From Planctomycetota bacterium (GTDB taxonomy: Bacteria > Planctomycetota > Phycisphaerae > Phycisphaerales > SM1A02): a DNA stretch of 37,685 bases. This document shows positions 20,006 through 27,839 of the stretch, piece by piece. Position numbers and translations under genes: made by a program. Numbering within the stretch: the first letter of the stretch is position 1; each line of letters begins with the position of its first letter. Where the stretch lies: positions 1 through 37,685 of the forward strand of contig VGYB01000019.1 of the NCBI GenBank assembly GCA_016873115.1. Direction: 5' to 3'. A model generated the notes under the pieces. The model was not told where the DNA came from, did not search any database, and saw only the letters and a program-made list of their open reading frames with translations.

Positions 20006-21303
20006 CCGACTTCACGATCGTCCTGCGCAGCCTCTCGCTGCGCCGCTTCTCGACCACCGTGACCGTGACCATGGTTGCCGTCAGCGTGGCGCTGCTGCTG
20101 GTGCTTCTGGCCATGCGCGATGCCGGGCGCGCGGCGTTCCGTCGCGGCACCGGCAACGCCCACCTGCTCGTGAGCGCCGACACCAGCCCGCTGGTTGCCG
20201 TGCTCAATGGGATGTTCTATGCCAACGCGCCCTCGCAGCCGATCAACTGGGCCGCGTACATGAAGATCCGCGAGGCGTTCCCGTGGTCGTGGACGATCCC
20301 CACGCAGCTGGGCGACAGCTTCCGCGGTTCGCCCGTCATGGCGACGAGCAAGGAGTTCTTCACGAGTTTCGAGCCCGTGCTCGGCCAGCCGTGGACCTTC
20401 GTCGCGGGCAAGGCCTTCGAGGCGCCCTACGAAGCGGTCGTCGGTGCCGAGGCCGCGCGGATGCACGGGCTCAAGGTCGGCTCCGAACTGGTGCTCGCGC
20501 ACGGCATGGGCACCGCCAGCGGAGCAGCCGCACATGAGCACGAGGATCACCCGGTCGAGGTCGTGGGGATCCTCGCTCCCACCGGCAGTGCCCACGACCG
20601 CGCGATCTTCACGAGTCTCGAGACCAGTTGGTGCGTCCACGCCGAGGAATCGCGCCTGAAGGAAGCCAACGCCGCCAACCCCGGCGAGGATGACCACGGC
20701 CACCTGCATGTCGATCCGGAAGATCTGCGCGACAGCGAGAAGCTCATCACCGGCATCCTTCTGCGCGTGCCCACGCGGCCCGGCGAGCAGGTCAGCAGCG
20801 CCCTTCCGGTCGCCTTCGACCTCCTGCGCCGGCAATTCCCGTTCACGGTCGCGCAGCCCGCGCAGCAAGTCGGGCGGCTCTTCGAGATCGTCAGTGGCGT
20901 CGACACGCTCTTCATCGCCATGGCGGTCGCGGTCATGGTCGCGGGTGCGCTCAGCGTGATGCTGGCGCTCTACAACAGCATGGACCTGCGCCGTCGGCAG
21001 GTCGCGATCCTGCGCGTGCTCGGAGCGAGTCAGGGCCGGGTCTTCGGGCTCGTGCTCGCCGAAAGCGCGATCATCGGGCTGCTCGGTTCGGGGCTCGGTA
21101 TCGCGCTTGCAGCCGTCTTCGGTACGGTCGCCAGTGCCGAGCTGCAGCGACGCGTGGGCTTGGTGATCGATCCGAGCATGGACCTGCGCACCATCGTGCT
21201 GTGCACGGCCGCGGCCACCTTCCTCGCCTGCGCGGCGGGCATCGTCCCGGCCCTGCGCGCCTATCGCACAGCCGTCGTCCAAGGCCTGCGCCCCCTGGGC
21301 TGA
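20002..21303 (+). CDS. FtsX/MacB-fold ABC permease with His-rich periplasmic loops
   Basis: A 433-residue protein with one N-terminal membrane helix (about 19-39), a large extracytoplasmic domain (about 45-300) and three C-terminal helices (about 305-330, 355-380, 400-420) carrying RRRQVAILRVLGASQGRVFGL, the FtsX-family core. The periplasmic domain contains AHEHEDHPVEVVGILAPTG near 176-194 and EDDHGHLHVDPED near 230-242. These closely spaced His and acidic residues could bind a metal ion. The HPxxVVGILxPTG segment is a feature of the permease family found beside DUF3299 genes. Direction of transport and substrate are unknown. It overlaps the ATPase by 4 nt; the DUF3299 gene begins 15 nt later. 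Confidence 0.85.
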   Translation: MTDFTIVLRSLSLRRFSTTVTVTMVAVSVALLLVLLAMRDAGRAAFRRGTGNAHLLVSADTSPLVAVLNGMFYANAPSQPINWAAYMKIREAFPWSWTIPTQLGDSFRGSPVMATSKEFFTSFEPVLGQPWTFVAGKAFEAPYEAVVGAEAARMHGLKVGSELVLAHGMGTASGAAAHEHEDHPVEVVGILAPTGSAHDRAIFTSLETSWCVHAEESRLKEANAANPGEDDHGHLHVDPEDLRDSEKLITGILLRVPTRPGEQVSSALPVAFDLLRRQFPFTVAQPAQQVGRLFEIVSGVDTLFIAMAVAVMVAGALSVMLALYNSMDLRRRQVAILRVLGASQGRVFGLVLAESAIIGLLGSGLGIALAAVFGTVASAELQRRVGLVIDPSMDLRTIVLCTAAATFLACAAGIVPALRAYRTAVVQGLRPLG

Positions 21304-21318
21304 ACCACGAGTCCAACC

Positions 21319-22071
21319 ATGAAGTTCTTCTGGACGCTGCTCGCACTCCTGATCGTCGCCGGTGCGTGGATCGTCATCGCGCCAGAGGACCGCGACGCGC
21401 CGCCGGAGATGGCTGCCGTCAACACCGTCGGGAGATCGATCGAGCTGCCCATGCGCGGCGGCTCGACGCCAGCCGCTCGCGAAGCCGCCACGGCAGCCGA
21501 GGCCACGGCAACGGCGAACGCACCGGCACGCGAGCCCGAGAAGGCGCCGGAGGGTGGGCTGTCAGTGGGGCTCGACGCGCGCATCGAGGACGCCACGGTC
21601 AAGGCGGGCATGCTGAAGCGGGAGGATGGCGAGATCATCGCCGACGGCAACTTCATCATCCGCGGCTCTGGAACCAAGGAGGATCCCTACGAAGTGTCGT
21701 GGGACCTCCTGCAGAGCAGCTCGAACACCTATGTCCCCCGGCTCAGCGAGAAGATCATCCCACAGCGCCTCGCGATGCTGCATGGCAAGTGGGTGACGAT
21801 CGCGGGCTACATCGCCTTTCCGATCGTCTCGACGGAGTCCGATGAGCTCCTCGCCATGCTCAACCAGTGGGATGGCTGCTGCATCGGCGTGCCGCCGTCG
21901 CCGTACGACTGTGTCGAGGTCAAGCTCGCTTCGCCGGTCGAAGTCGGCCTGAAACACCAGATCAGGTTCGCCTCGATCACCGGCATCCTGCGGATCCAGC
22001 CCTATGTGATGGAACGCTGGCTTGTCGGTCTCTACCTGATGGATGACGCTACGCTCTCGCAGGACATGTGA
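21319..22071 (+). CDS. DUF3299-family membrane-anchored protein
   Basis: A 250-residue protein with an N-terminal membrane helix (about 2-20) and an Ala/Glu-rich linker to about residue 110. The C-terminal domain resembles DUF3299: VSWDLLQSSS, LHGKWVTIAGYIAFPIV, then DGCCIGVPPSPYDCVEVKL near 185-202. This last piece matches the family's G-C-I-H-V-P-P-P-P-x-N motif, but has Cys-Cys and Gly where His is usual. DUF3299 proteins have no proven biochemical role; they occur beside ABC ATPase and permease genes in zinc-responsive operons. It sits 15 nt behind the permease and 13 nt before the first M14 gene. An envelope role linked to the ABC pair is likely by context. Confidence 0.75.
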   Translation: MKFFWTLLALLIVAGAWIVIAPEDRDAPPEMAAVNTVGRSIELPMRGGSTPAAREAATAAEATATANAPAREPEKAPEGGLSVGLDARIEDATVKAGMLKREDGEIIADGNFIIRGSGTKEDPYEVSWDLLQSSSNTYVPRLSEKIIPQRLAMLHGKWVTIAGYIAFPIVSTESDELLAMLNQWDGCCIGVPPSPYDCVEVKLASPVEVGLKHQIRFASITGILRIQPYVMERWLVGLYLMDDATLSQDM

Positions 22072-22084
22072 AGGAAGGTTCCCC

Positions 22085-23854
22085 ATGATGATCGCTCCGC
22101 TCGTGGTCCTTCAGCTTGCCTTCGTGCAGGATGCGGCGGCACCCGCGCAGCCACCGGCACCTGCCGCACCGGCCACCGAACCGGCCAAGCCAGCGCCACC
22201 GCCAACGAGCTTTGGTGAGCTCATCTCGCTTGAGGCGCTCGAGCAGTCGCTGCGGCAGCTCGCGGCGTCGAGCGATGGCAAGGTCACGCTTGCCTCGATC
22301 GGTACCAGCACGGCCGGCCGGACCATCCACGCGCTGCACGTGACGAGCGAGCCCAAGCGCAAGGTGCCCGTGCCCGCGGTGCTGATCGTGGCGGGCCTCG
22401 ACGGCTGGCATCGCTCGGGGAGCCTGGTCGCCGCCGGTGTCGCCGAGCGCTTCGCACTGGAACAGCGGGCTGCGATCGATGCACGGACCGTGCTCGATGG
22501 GCTGGACCTCTGGGTGATTCCGATCGCGAATCCCGATGCATGGGCCGTCGGCCTCGCTCGTCCGCAGGACCACGCCGGCCGCGTTGGTGCGCGCATCGAT
22601 GATGACCGTGATGGCCGCGTCGATGAGGATGCCCCGCGTGATGTCAACGGCGACGGCGTGATCGCCATGATGCGTCGACTCGACTGTCCTTCGGATGCGC
22701 CCGCGACACGCGTGGCCGATGCGGCCGATCCACGGCTCGACCGTGCGCCGGATGGCGCCAAGGGTGAACTCGCCGCGTTCTCGCTGATGGTCGAGGGCCT
22801 CGACCAGGACGGCGACGGCAGCGTGGGCGAGGATGCCATCGGCGGCATCACGGTCGACGCGAACTTCCCCCACCTCTGGCGCGAATTCGCGGCCGACGCC
22901 GGACGATTCCCGCTCGAGGCCCCCGAAGCCAAGGCCCTCGCCGAGTTCATCCGCACCCATCCGGGGCTCGGTGCGGTCTATGTGCTCGGCCGCCAGGACT
23001 CACTCGCGCGAACCCCCAACCACGAGCGGCGCGACATCACGGGCCGCACGCCGGTCTTCATCGATGGTGATGACAAGGCGCTTTATGAACGCATCGGCAA
23101 GCTCTATCGCGACTCGACCGGGATCGAGCGCGCCCGCGACGCCGCACACGAGGGTTCGTTCGCAGCATGGTGCTACGCGCATCGCGGGCTGCCGACCTTC
23201 TGCAGCCAGGTCTGGCAGCGGCCGGATCCCTCGCCGCCGCCGGAGGACAAGAAGGACGCCCCCAAGCCAGCGGACGAGGACGCGGCTGCGTGGCTCGCAT
23301 GGAGCGATCGCGATCAGGGCAGCCGCGGCTTCCTGCCATGGAAGCCCTTCGACCACCCATCACTGGGCAAGGTCGAGATCGGCGGGTGGGCGCCGGGCTT
23401 CCGCACCGAGCCGCCGAGCGCCATGCTTCCCGAGCTCATCACCAAGCACGCGGGCTTCGTCGCCGCGCTCGCGGGTGAATCCGCGCGCGTGCGCGTGGAG
23501 CGCGTGAAGGCGCGCGAGGTCGCGCCGGGCGTCACGGAGATCACGGTCGATCTCGTCAACGACGGTCGCATGCCGATGACGACGGCCATGGCCAGGACCA
23601 ATGATGCGATTCCGCCGCTTCGCCTGCGCGCCAAGGTGGGCATCGATGCCTTGCTCTCTGGCGACGTCGAACGCCGCATCGAGCGGCTCGACCCGGGCTC
23701 GCGCGCGAGCGTCTCGTGGACGGTGCGGCGCGCTCCGAAGACGCACATCGAGATCGGTGTGCATTACCCGAGCGGCCGCTTCGACCGGGTCATCGTGGAT
23801 GATGATGCGCTGCTCTACGGCGGCCGCGTGCTCGAAGGAGGCTGGGAATGGTGA
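22085..23854 (+). CDS. Catalytically degenerate M14-type carboxypeptidase paralogue
   Basis: A 589-residue protein; the ATG at 22085 has AAGGAAGG 6 nt upstream. A short signal-like N-terminus and Pro/Ala-rich linker precede an M14 fold that aligns throughout with the next gene. Compared with that gene, zinc ligand His is Asp106, zinc ligand Glu is His109, the third zinc His is Gly302, the catalytic Glu is Gln375, and the NRNW substrate-binding motif is DANF. It should therefore lack peptidase activity. Two Asp-rich, EF-hand-like loops are kept (DDDRDGRVDEDAPRDVNGDG and DQDGDGSVGED). It overlaps the start of the active paralogue by 7 nt. A regulatory, chaperone or substrate-binding role is inference. 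Confidence 0.8.
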   Translation: MMIAPLVVLQLAFVQDAAAPAQPPAPAAPATEPAKPAPPPTSFGELISLEALEQSLRQLAASSDGKVTLASIGTSTAGRTIHALHVTSEPKRKVPVPAVLIVAGLDGWHRSGSLVAAGVAERFALEQRAAIDARTVLDGLDLWVIPIANPDAWAVGLARPQDHAGRVGARIDDDRDGRVDEDAPRDVNGDGVIAMMRRLDCPSDAPATRVADAADPRLDRAPDGAKGELAAFSLMVEGLDQDGDGSVGEDAIGGITVDANFPHLWREFAADAGRFPLEAPEAKALAEFIRTHPGLGAVYVLGRQDSLARTPNHERRDITGRTPVFIDGDDKALYERIGKLYRDSTGIERARDAAHEGSFAAWCYAHRGLPTFCSQVWQRPDPSPPPEDKKDAPKPADEDAAAWLAWSDRDQGSRGFLPWKPFDHPSLGKVEIGGWAPGFRTEPPSAMLPELITKHAGFVAALAGESARVRVERVKAREVAPGVTEITVDLVNDGRMPMTTAMARTNDAIPPLRLRAKVGIDALLSGDVERRIERLDPGSRASVSWTVRRAPKTHIEIGVHYPSGRFDRVIVDDDALLYGGRVLEGGWEW

Positions 23855-25599
23855 TGGCTCCAATGATCGTGATCGCAGCGGCGGCGTTGGCGCCGCAGGA
23901 TGCCCTGCCGAGCAAGTCAGGCATCGCGTGGAACCGCTACCGCGACTACGACGAGCTGCTGGCGGCCGTGAGGCAAGTCGCCGCGCGTTCACCGAACCTC
24001 GTCCGCATCGAGGAGATCGGCAAGAGCGCCCTCGGCCGGCCGATGGTCGTGGCGATCGTCAACAACCCGACCACCGGTCCCGAAGCCTCGAAGCCCGCCA
24101 TGTGGATCGACGGCAACATCCACGGCAACGAAGTGCAGGCCGGCGAGGTCGTGGGCTACACGCTTGATGCCCTCTGCAACGCGCACGGCCAGGTGCCCGG
24201 GCTCACCGAGCTCATCGACCGCTCGGTCTTCTACCTCTGCCCGAGCGTCAATCCCGACGGCCGCGATGAGTGGTTCAGCAAGGCCCACACGCCCAACTCC
24301 AATCGCACCGGCCTGCAGCCATTCGACAACGATCGCGACGGCGAACTCGACGAGGATGGCCCGGATGACCTTGACGGCGACGGGTCGATCGGCCAGATGT
24401 GGCGCAAGGATCCCAACGGCACGCACCGTCGCGATCCGCGCGACCCACGGCGATTCACGCCGGTGTCGCGCGAACCCAAGCCCGATGGCACCGTCGAACG
24501 CGGTGACTGGAGCTTCGCCGGCGAGGAAGGGATCGACAACGACGGCGATGGCCGCGTGAACGAGGATGGCCAGGGCGGCTACGACATGAACCGCAACTGG
24601 CCCAGCGACTGGCAGCCGGACCATGTGCAGCGTGGCGCGGGGCCGTGGCCGCTCTCCTACCCGGAAACGCGGTGCGTGGCGGAGTTCATCCTCGCCCGCC
24701 CGAACATCGCCGCGGTGCAGAGCTATCACAACGCCGGTGGCATGATCCTGCGCGGTCCCGGTGTCCAGTACAACGAGTCGGCGTATCCCGCGAGCGACCG
24801 CGCGGCCTACGACGCGATCGCCGCCGCGGGCGCGCAGATGCTGCCGGGCTACCGCCCGATGATCATCTACAAGGATCTCTACACCGTGCACGGCGGCTTC
24901 GTGAACTGGACCGCCGAGGGCCTGGGCGTCGTCTCGTTCACCAACGAACTCTGGACCGACGACCGCATCATGCAGAATGGATCCGCTCCCACCGAGGAGC
25001 AGCGGACCCGATGGCGGGACGATGTCCTCTTCGGGCGCACCTTCAAGGACTGGACCGAAGTGCAGCATCCAACGCTCGGCACCATCCTGGTGGGCGGCCA
25101 GAACAAGTGGTCCAGCCGTGCCACGCCGCACTTCATGCTTGAGGAAGAGTGCCACCGCAACTTCGCGTTCACGACCTTCCATGCGAGCCAGATGCCGCTC
25201 CTTCGGGCTGGCCACACGCGCGTGCGGTCACTCGGTGAGGGCGTGTGGGAGGTCTCGGTCGAGATCTGCAACGATCGCCGCATCCCCACGCGCACGGGTC
25301 GGGCCGCAGATCGAGGCATCGCACAGCCTGATCTCCTGACGATCGGACTGTCTGATCCGGCTGGTGTGGTCGCGGCGGGCGGCGTCGCCGAGGGTGGCGT
25401 GCTCGATCGCACCTACAGCCCGGTGAAGGCCGAGCCGGCCCGACTCCGGGTCGAGCGCGGCATTCCCGGCCTCGGTTCGACCGTCTTCCGGTTCATCGTG
25501 CGGGCGAATGCCGGCTCGACGGTACGCCTTCGGTACGAGAGCCAGAAGGCTTCGCCACTGGACATCGAGCTTCTCATGCAGGAGTCCGGCTCGCCGTGA
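23848..25599 (+). CDS. Secreted zinc carboxypeptidase, M14 family
   Basis: A 583-residue protein with a GAAGGAGG ribosome-binding site before the ATG at 23848. After a short signal sequence (about 1-20) comes the M14 domain with zinc ligands His92 and Glu95 in NIHGNEVQAGE and His294 in SYHNAGG, substrate-binding Asn248 and Arg249 in MNRNWP, and catalytic Glu367 in SFTNELW. Asp-rich loops (DNDRDGELDEDG, DDLDGDGSIGQMW, DNDGDGRVNEDG) between the first and second zinc segments look like calcium sites. The region after about residue 430 is beta-rich, probably a C-terminal accessory domain. It probably trims C-terminal residues from peptides outside the cytoplasm. The dead paralogue lies just upstream (7-nt overlap). 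Confidence 0.9.
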   Translation: MVMAPMIVIAAAALAPQDALPSKSGIAWNRYRDYDELLAAVRQVAARSPNLVRIEEIGKSALGRPMVVAIVNNPTTGPEASKPAMWIDGNIHGNEVQAGEVVGYTLDALCNAHGQVPGLTELIDRSVFYLCPSVNPDGRDEWFSKAHTPNSNRTGLQPFDNDRDGELDEDGPDDLDGDGSIGQMWRKDPNGTHRRDPRDPRRFTPVSREPKPDGTVERGDWSFAGEEGIDNDGDGRVNEDGQGGYDMNRNWPSDWQPDHVQRGAGPWPLSYPETRCVAEFILARPNIAAVQSYHNAGGMILRGPGVQYNESAYPASDRAAYDAIAAAGAQMLPGYRPMIIYKDLYTVHGGFVNWTAEGLGVVSFTNELWTDDRIMQNGSAPTEEQRTRWRDDVLFGRTFKDWTEVQHPTLGTILVGGQNKWSSRATPHFMLEEECHRNFAFTTFHASQMPLLRAGHTRVRSLGEGVWEVSVEICNDRRIPTRTGRAADRGIAQPDLLTIGLSDPAGVVAAGGVAEGGVLDRTYSPVKAEPARLRVERGIPGLGSTVFRFIVRANAGSTVRLRYESQKASPLDIELLMQESGSP

Positions 25600-26867
25600 C
25601 CGTGCCGGCCGATGTGTGCATCGTGGGCGCCGGGGCGGCGGGCCTGATGGCTGCCGTTGCCGCCGGGCGATCGCTCAAGGCGATCGGTGCCTCTGGCACG
25701 ATCGTCGCCCTCGACGGTGCCAAGACGCTCGGAGCCAAGATCCTGATCGCTGGGGGCGGGCGATGCAATGTCACGCATTGGCGCGTGACCGAAGCGGAGT
25801 ACGCCGTCAACCGCCCTGCCGTGCGAAGCGTGCTCAGGCGCTTTGGAGCGGATGACACGGTGCACTTCTTCGACCAGCTCGGGGTCGAACTCAAGCGCGA
25901 GGAGACCGGAAAGCTGTTTCCGGTCACCGACAGCGCTCGCACGGTGCTCAATGCCCTGCTCCGTGCCGTGACCGATGCGGGCGCCTCGGTGGTGCATCCT
26001 GCGCGCGTCACCGGCATCAGCCGCGGCGACGAGGGATTTCTGGTCACCGGCGAGTGGGGCTCGATGCGCGCCAAGCGTGTGATCCTGGCGACCGGTGGCA
26101 TGGCGCTCCCGCGCAGCGGATCGGATGGCGCAGGCTACGAGTTCGCGAAGGCACTCGGCCATTCGCTGACCCCGGCGATCCGTCCCGCCCTCGTGCCACT
26201 CACGCTTCCCACCGGTCACTGGATCAGGGAGCTCAGCGGGCTCACCGTGCATGCCGAGCTCGTGCTGCAAGGACCGACCGGCAAGCGACTGGTGCATTTC
26301 GCCAACAGCACCCTCTGCACCCACTTCGGACTCAGTGGCCCGAGCGTGCTCGACATCAGCCGCTATCTGCTCGAGGCACGCGATCGTGACCCGGGCACCA
26401 CGCTGATCCTGAACTGGATGCCGGGCGAGTCCGCCGAGGCGGCGGATGCATGGCTCCTTGCTGCCAAGGGCCGAGGCCTGCTCACCGTGCTTCGCGAGCG
26501 GCTGCCGGAGCGGCTCGCCCGAGCGATCCTCGCGCAAGCCCGGCTCGCATCCGATGCCACGGTGCAGCAGACACCGCGCGAGGCCCGTCGCCTGCTCGTC
26601 GAACTCCTGGTGTCCACGATGCTGCCGATCGAGGGCGACCGCGGGTTCACGCACGCCGAGGTCACGGCCGGCGGCGTGCCCATCGACGAGGTCGATCTGG
26701 GAACGATGCAGAGCCTGCGGTGCCCGGGGCTCTCGCTGTGCGGCGAGGTGCTTGATGTCGATGGCCGCATCGGCGGCTTCAACTTCCAATGGGCCTGGGC
26801 CACGGGATGGATCGCAGGCCAGGCCGTCGCGAAATCGATCGCGCCCATCCCTGAACCGGCAGCCTGA
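25596..26867 (+). CDS. BaiN/HI0933-family FAD-dependent oxidoreductase
   Basis: A 423-residue flavoprotein; its GTG start overlaps the M14 stop as GTGA. The N-terminal dinucleotide-binding motif is VGAGAAGLMAAVAAG near 10-24, followed by LGAKILIAGGGRCNVTH, the family's second motif. LATGGMALPRSGSDGAGYEFA, LCTHFGLSGPSVLDIS and the closing CGEVLDVDGRIGGFNFQWAW complete the HI0933/YhiN pattern. Most members are uncharacterised; one relative, BaiN, reduces bile-acid intermediates in Clostridium scindens. The reaction here is unknown. It is the last gene of the plus-strand run and converges on the HIT gene with a 4-nt gap. Confidence 0.9.
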   Translation: MTVPADVCIVGAGAAGLMAAVAAGRSLKAIGASGTIVALDGAKTLGAKILIAGGGRCNVTHWRVTEAEYAVNRPAVRSVLRRFGADDTVHFFDQLGVELKREETGKLFPVTDSARTVLNALLRAVTDAGASVVHPARVTGISRGDEGFLVTGEWGSMRAKRVILATGGMALPRSGSDGAGYEFAKALGHSLTPAIRPALVPLTLPTGHWIRELSGLTVHAELVLQGPTGKRLVHFANSTLCTHFGLSGPSVLDISRYLLEARDRDPGTTLILNWMPGESAEAADAWLLAAKGRGLLTVLRERLPERLARAILAQARLASDATVQQTPREARRLLVELLVSTMLPIEGDRGFTHAEVTAGGVPIDEVDLGTMQSLRCPGLSLCGEVLDVDGRIGGFNFQWAWATGWIAGQAVAKSIAPIPEPAA

Positions 26868-26871
26868 CGCT

Positions 26872-27318
26872 TCAGAGCGCCTTCGCGAGCAGCGCGCGGA
26901 ATCGCTCCCGGGCCTCGTGCACGGCAGCGTTCGCAGCGGCCATCGATGGATCGCGCATGCAGGCGCGATAGCCGTCGGCAAGGCCCCACGCGGCCAGATC
27001 ATCACGATCGGCACGGCGCGGCACGAGATGCATGTGCAGATGACGGGCACTCTCGCCGAAGGCGATCGAGTACACACGGTCCACGCCGAGTGCCTGCTTC
27101 ATGCACGCGGCGAGGCGCGCATGCAACACACCGAATCGGGCAGCGTCCTCGTCGCCCAGGTCGGCCACTCCGCCGACATGCGCCACCGCATCGAGCCGGA
27201 GCCAACCCGCAAGCGGACTCGGCTCGGGGTGATGCATCACGAGGAAACGGCCGTCGGTCCACAGAACATGCCCTGCGGCACGCGCCGCGGTGTGCTGCTC
27301 GCAGACCGCGCAGGTCAC
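26872..27318 (-). CDS. HIT-family nucleotide hydrolase
   Basis: A 148-residue histidine-triad protein. The GTG start overlaps the MazG-like stop as GTGA. It has an N-terminal CAVC pair (residues 3-6) that may bind zinc with a downstream His, and the HIT motif HLHMHLVPR near residue 93, whose central His is the nucleophile. GWLRLDAVAHVGGVADLGDE resembles the AppppA hydrolase/FHIT-like branch. It probably cleaves dinucleoside polyphosphates or adenylated small molecules in the cytoplasm. Pairing with a MazG-like pyrophosphohydrolase suggests a nucleotide-cleaning unit; this is inference from coupling. Confidence 0.88.
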   Translation of the reverse strand: MTCAVCEQHTAARAAGHVLWTDGRFLVMHHPEPSPLAGWLRLDAVAHVGGVADLGDEDAARFGVLHARLAACMKQALGVDRVYSIAFGESARHLHMHLVPRRADRDDLAAWGLADGYRACMRDPSMAAANAAVHEARERFRALLAKAL

Positions 27319-27599
27319 TTGGTGCCCTTGGGTCCGCCGCTCTGGAGGTACTTCTCGCGGATCGCCTCCTCAAGGTCGACGCCGGCGATGTTGGCCAGCG
27401 TGCACATCCACGCCAGGCAATCGGCGAACTCCTCGCGCAGGTTGGCGGGGTCCGGCTCGCCACGCTCGAACTTGCCGAGTGCGTGGGCCAGTTCGCCGAA
27501 CTCCTCGGCGAACCACAGGAAGGTCTTGCCCGCACCGCGCGCACTGTCCGTGGCGTAGTAACGGTCGTGGATCAACTTCTGGAACTCGGCGATGCGCAT
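27315..27599 (-). CDS. MazG-like nucleotide pyrophosphohydrolase
   Basis: A 94-residue all-alpha NTP pyrophosphohydrolase. The metal-binding signature is WFAEEFGELAHAL near 29-41 and EEFADCLAWM near 56-65, matching the ExxE...ExxD arrangement of the MazG/dUTPase superfamily. It likely hydrolyses non-canonical NTPs to NMP and pyrophosphate. No ribosome-binding site is present; TAGAGT ends 6 nt before the ATG, pointing to a leaderless transcript. The HIT gene follows with a 4-nt overlap. Confidence 0.88.
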   Translation of the reverse strand: MRIAEFQKLIHDRYYATDSARGAGKTFLWFAEEFGELAHALGKFERGEPDPANLREEFADCLAWMCTLANIAGVDLEEAIREKYLQSGGPKGTK

Positions 27600-27605
27600 G
27601 CGCGG

Positions 27606-27611
27606 ACTCTA
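27606..27611 (-). promoter_or_regulatory. Putative -10 box (TAGAGT) of a leaderless MazG-HIT mRNA
   Basis: On the minus strand TAGAGT is followed by 6 nt and the ATG at 27599. No ribosome-binding site or -35 consensus is visible. Confidence 0.5.
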
Positions 27612-27710
27612 CGCGGTGCGGGGCACTCCCGACGGGCCCATGAGCGGCCGTCGCGACATGGGGGCGCGGCCGCAAGCACCACGCAGTGACCTCGCTCCAT
27701 CGAGCCGGAA

Positions 27711-27784
27711 CGTCCTGGGCGGGACTTGAACCCACAGCCTTCGCCTTCGGAGGGCGACGCTCTATCCAATTGAGCTACCAAGAC
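27711..27784 (-). tRNA. tRNA-Arg, anticodon CCG
   Basis: A complete 74-nt cloverleaf on the minus strand. Acceptor arms GTCTTGG and CCAGGAC pair over 7 bp with one G-U, followed by discriminator G at 27711. The D arm is GCTC...GAGC, the anticodon stem TCGCC/GGCGA holds loop CTCCGAA with anticodon CCG (Arg, codon CGG), and the T arm is GTGGG-TTCAAGT-CCCGC. The 3' CCA is not encoded. A TACAGT hexamer (27805-27800) about 15 nt upstream of the mature 5' end could be its -10 box. Confidence 0.95.
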
Positions 27785-27827
27785 AACGAACGATCAAGGA
27801 CTGTACCAAGGCCCCTGCCAACCCCGC

Positions 27828-27833
27828 TAGCCT
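27828..27833 (+). promoter_or_regulatory. Putative -10 box (TAGCCT) of a leaderless MFS mRNA
   Basis: TAGCCT is followed by 6 nt and the ATG at 27840, with no ribosome-binding site between. Same arrangement as before the mlaF-like, recG and MauE-like genes. Confidence 0.5.
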
Positions 27834-27839
27834 TGCTGC

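Noticed and set aside
19774-21282. A 502-codon minus-strand open frame
   Set aside because: Antisense to the ABC ATPase and permease, with a charged, domain-free translation.
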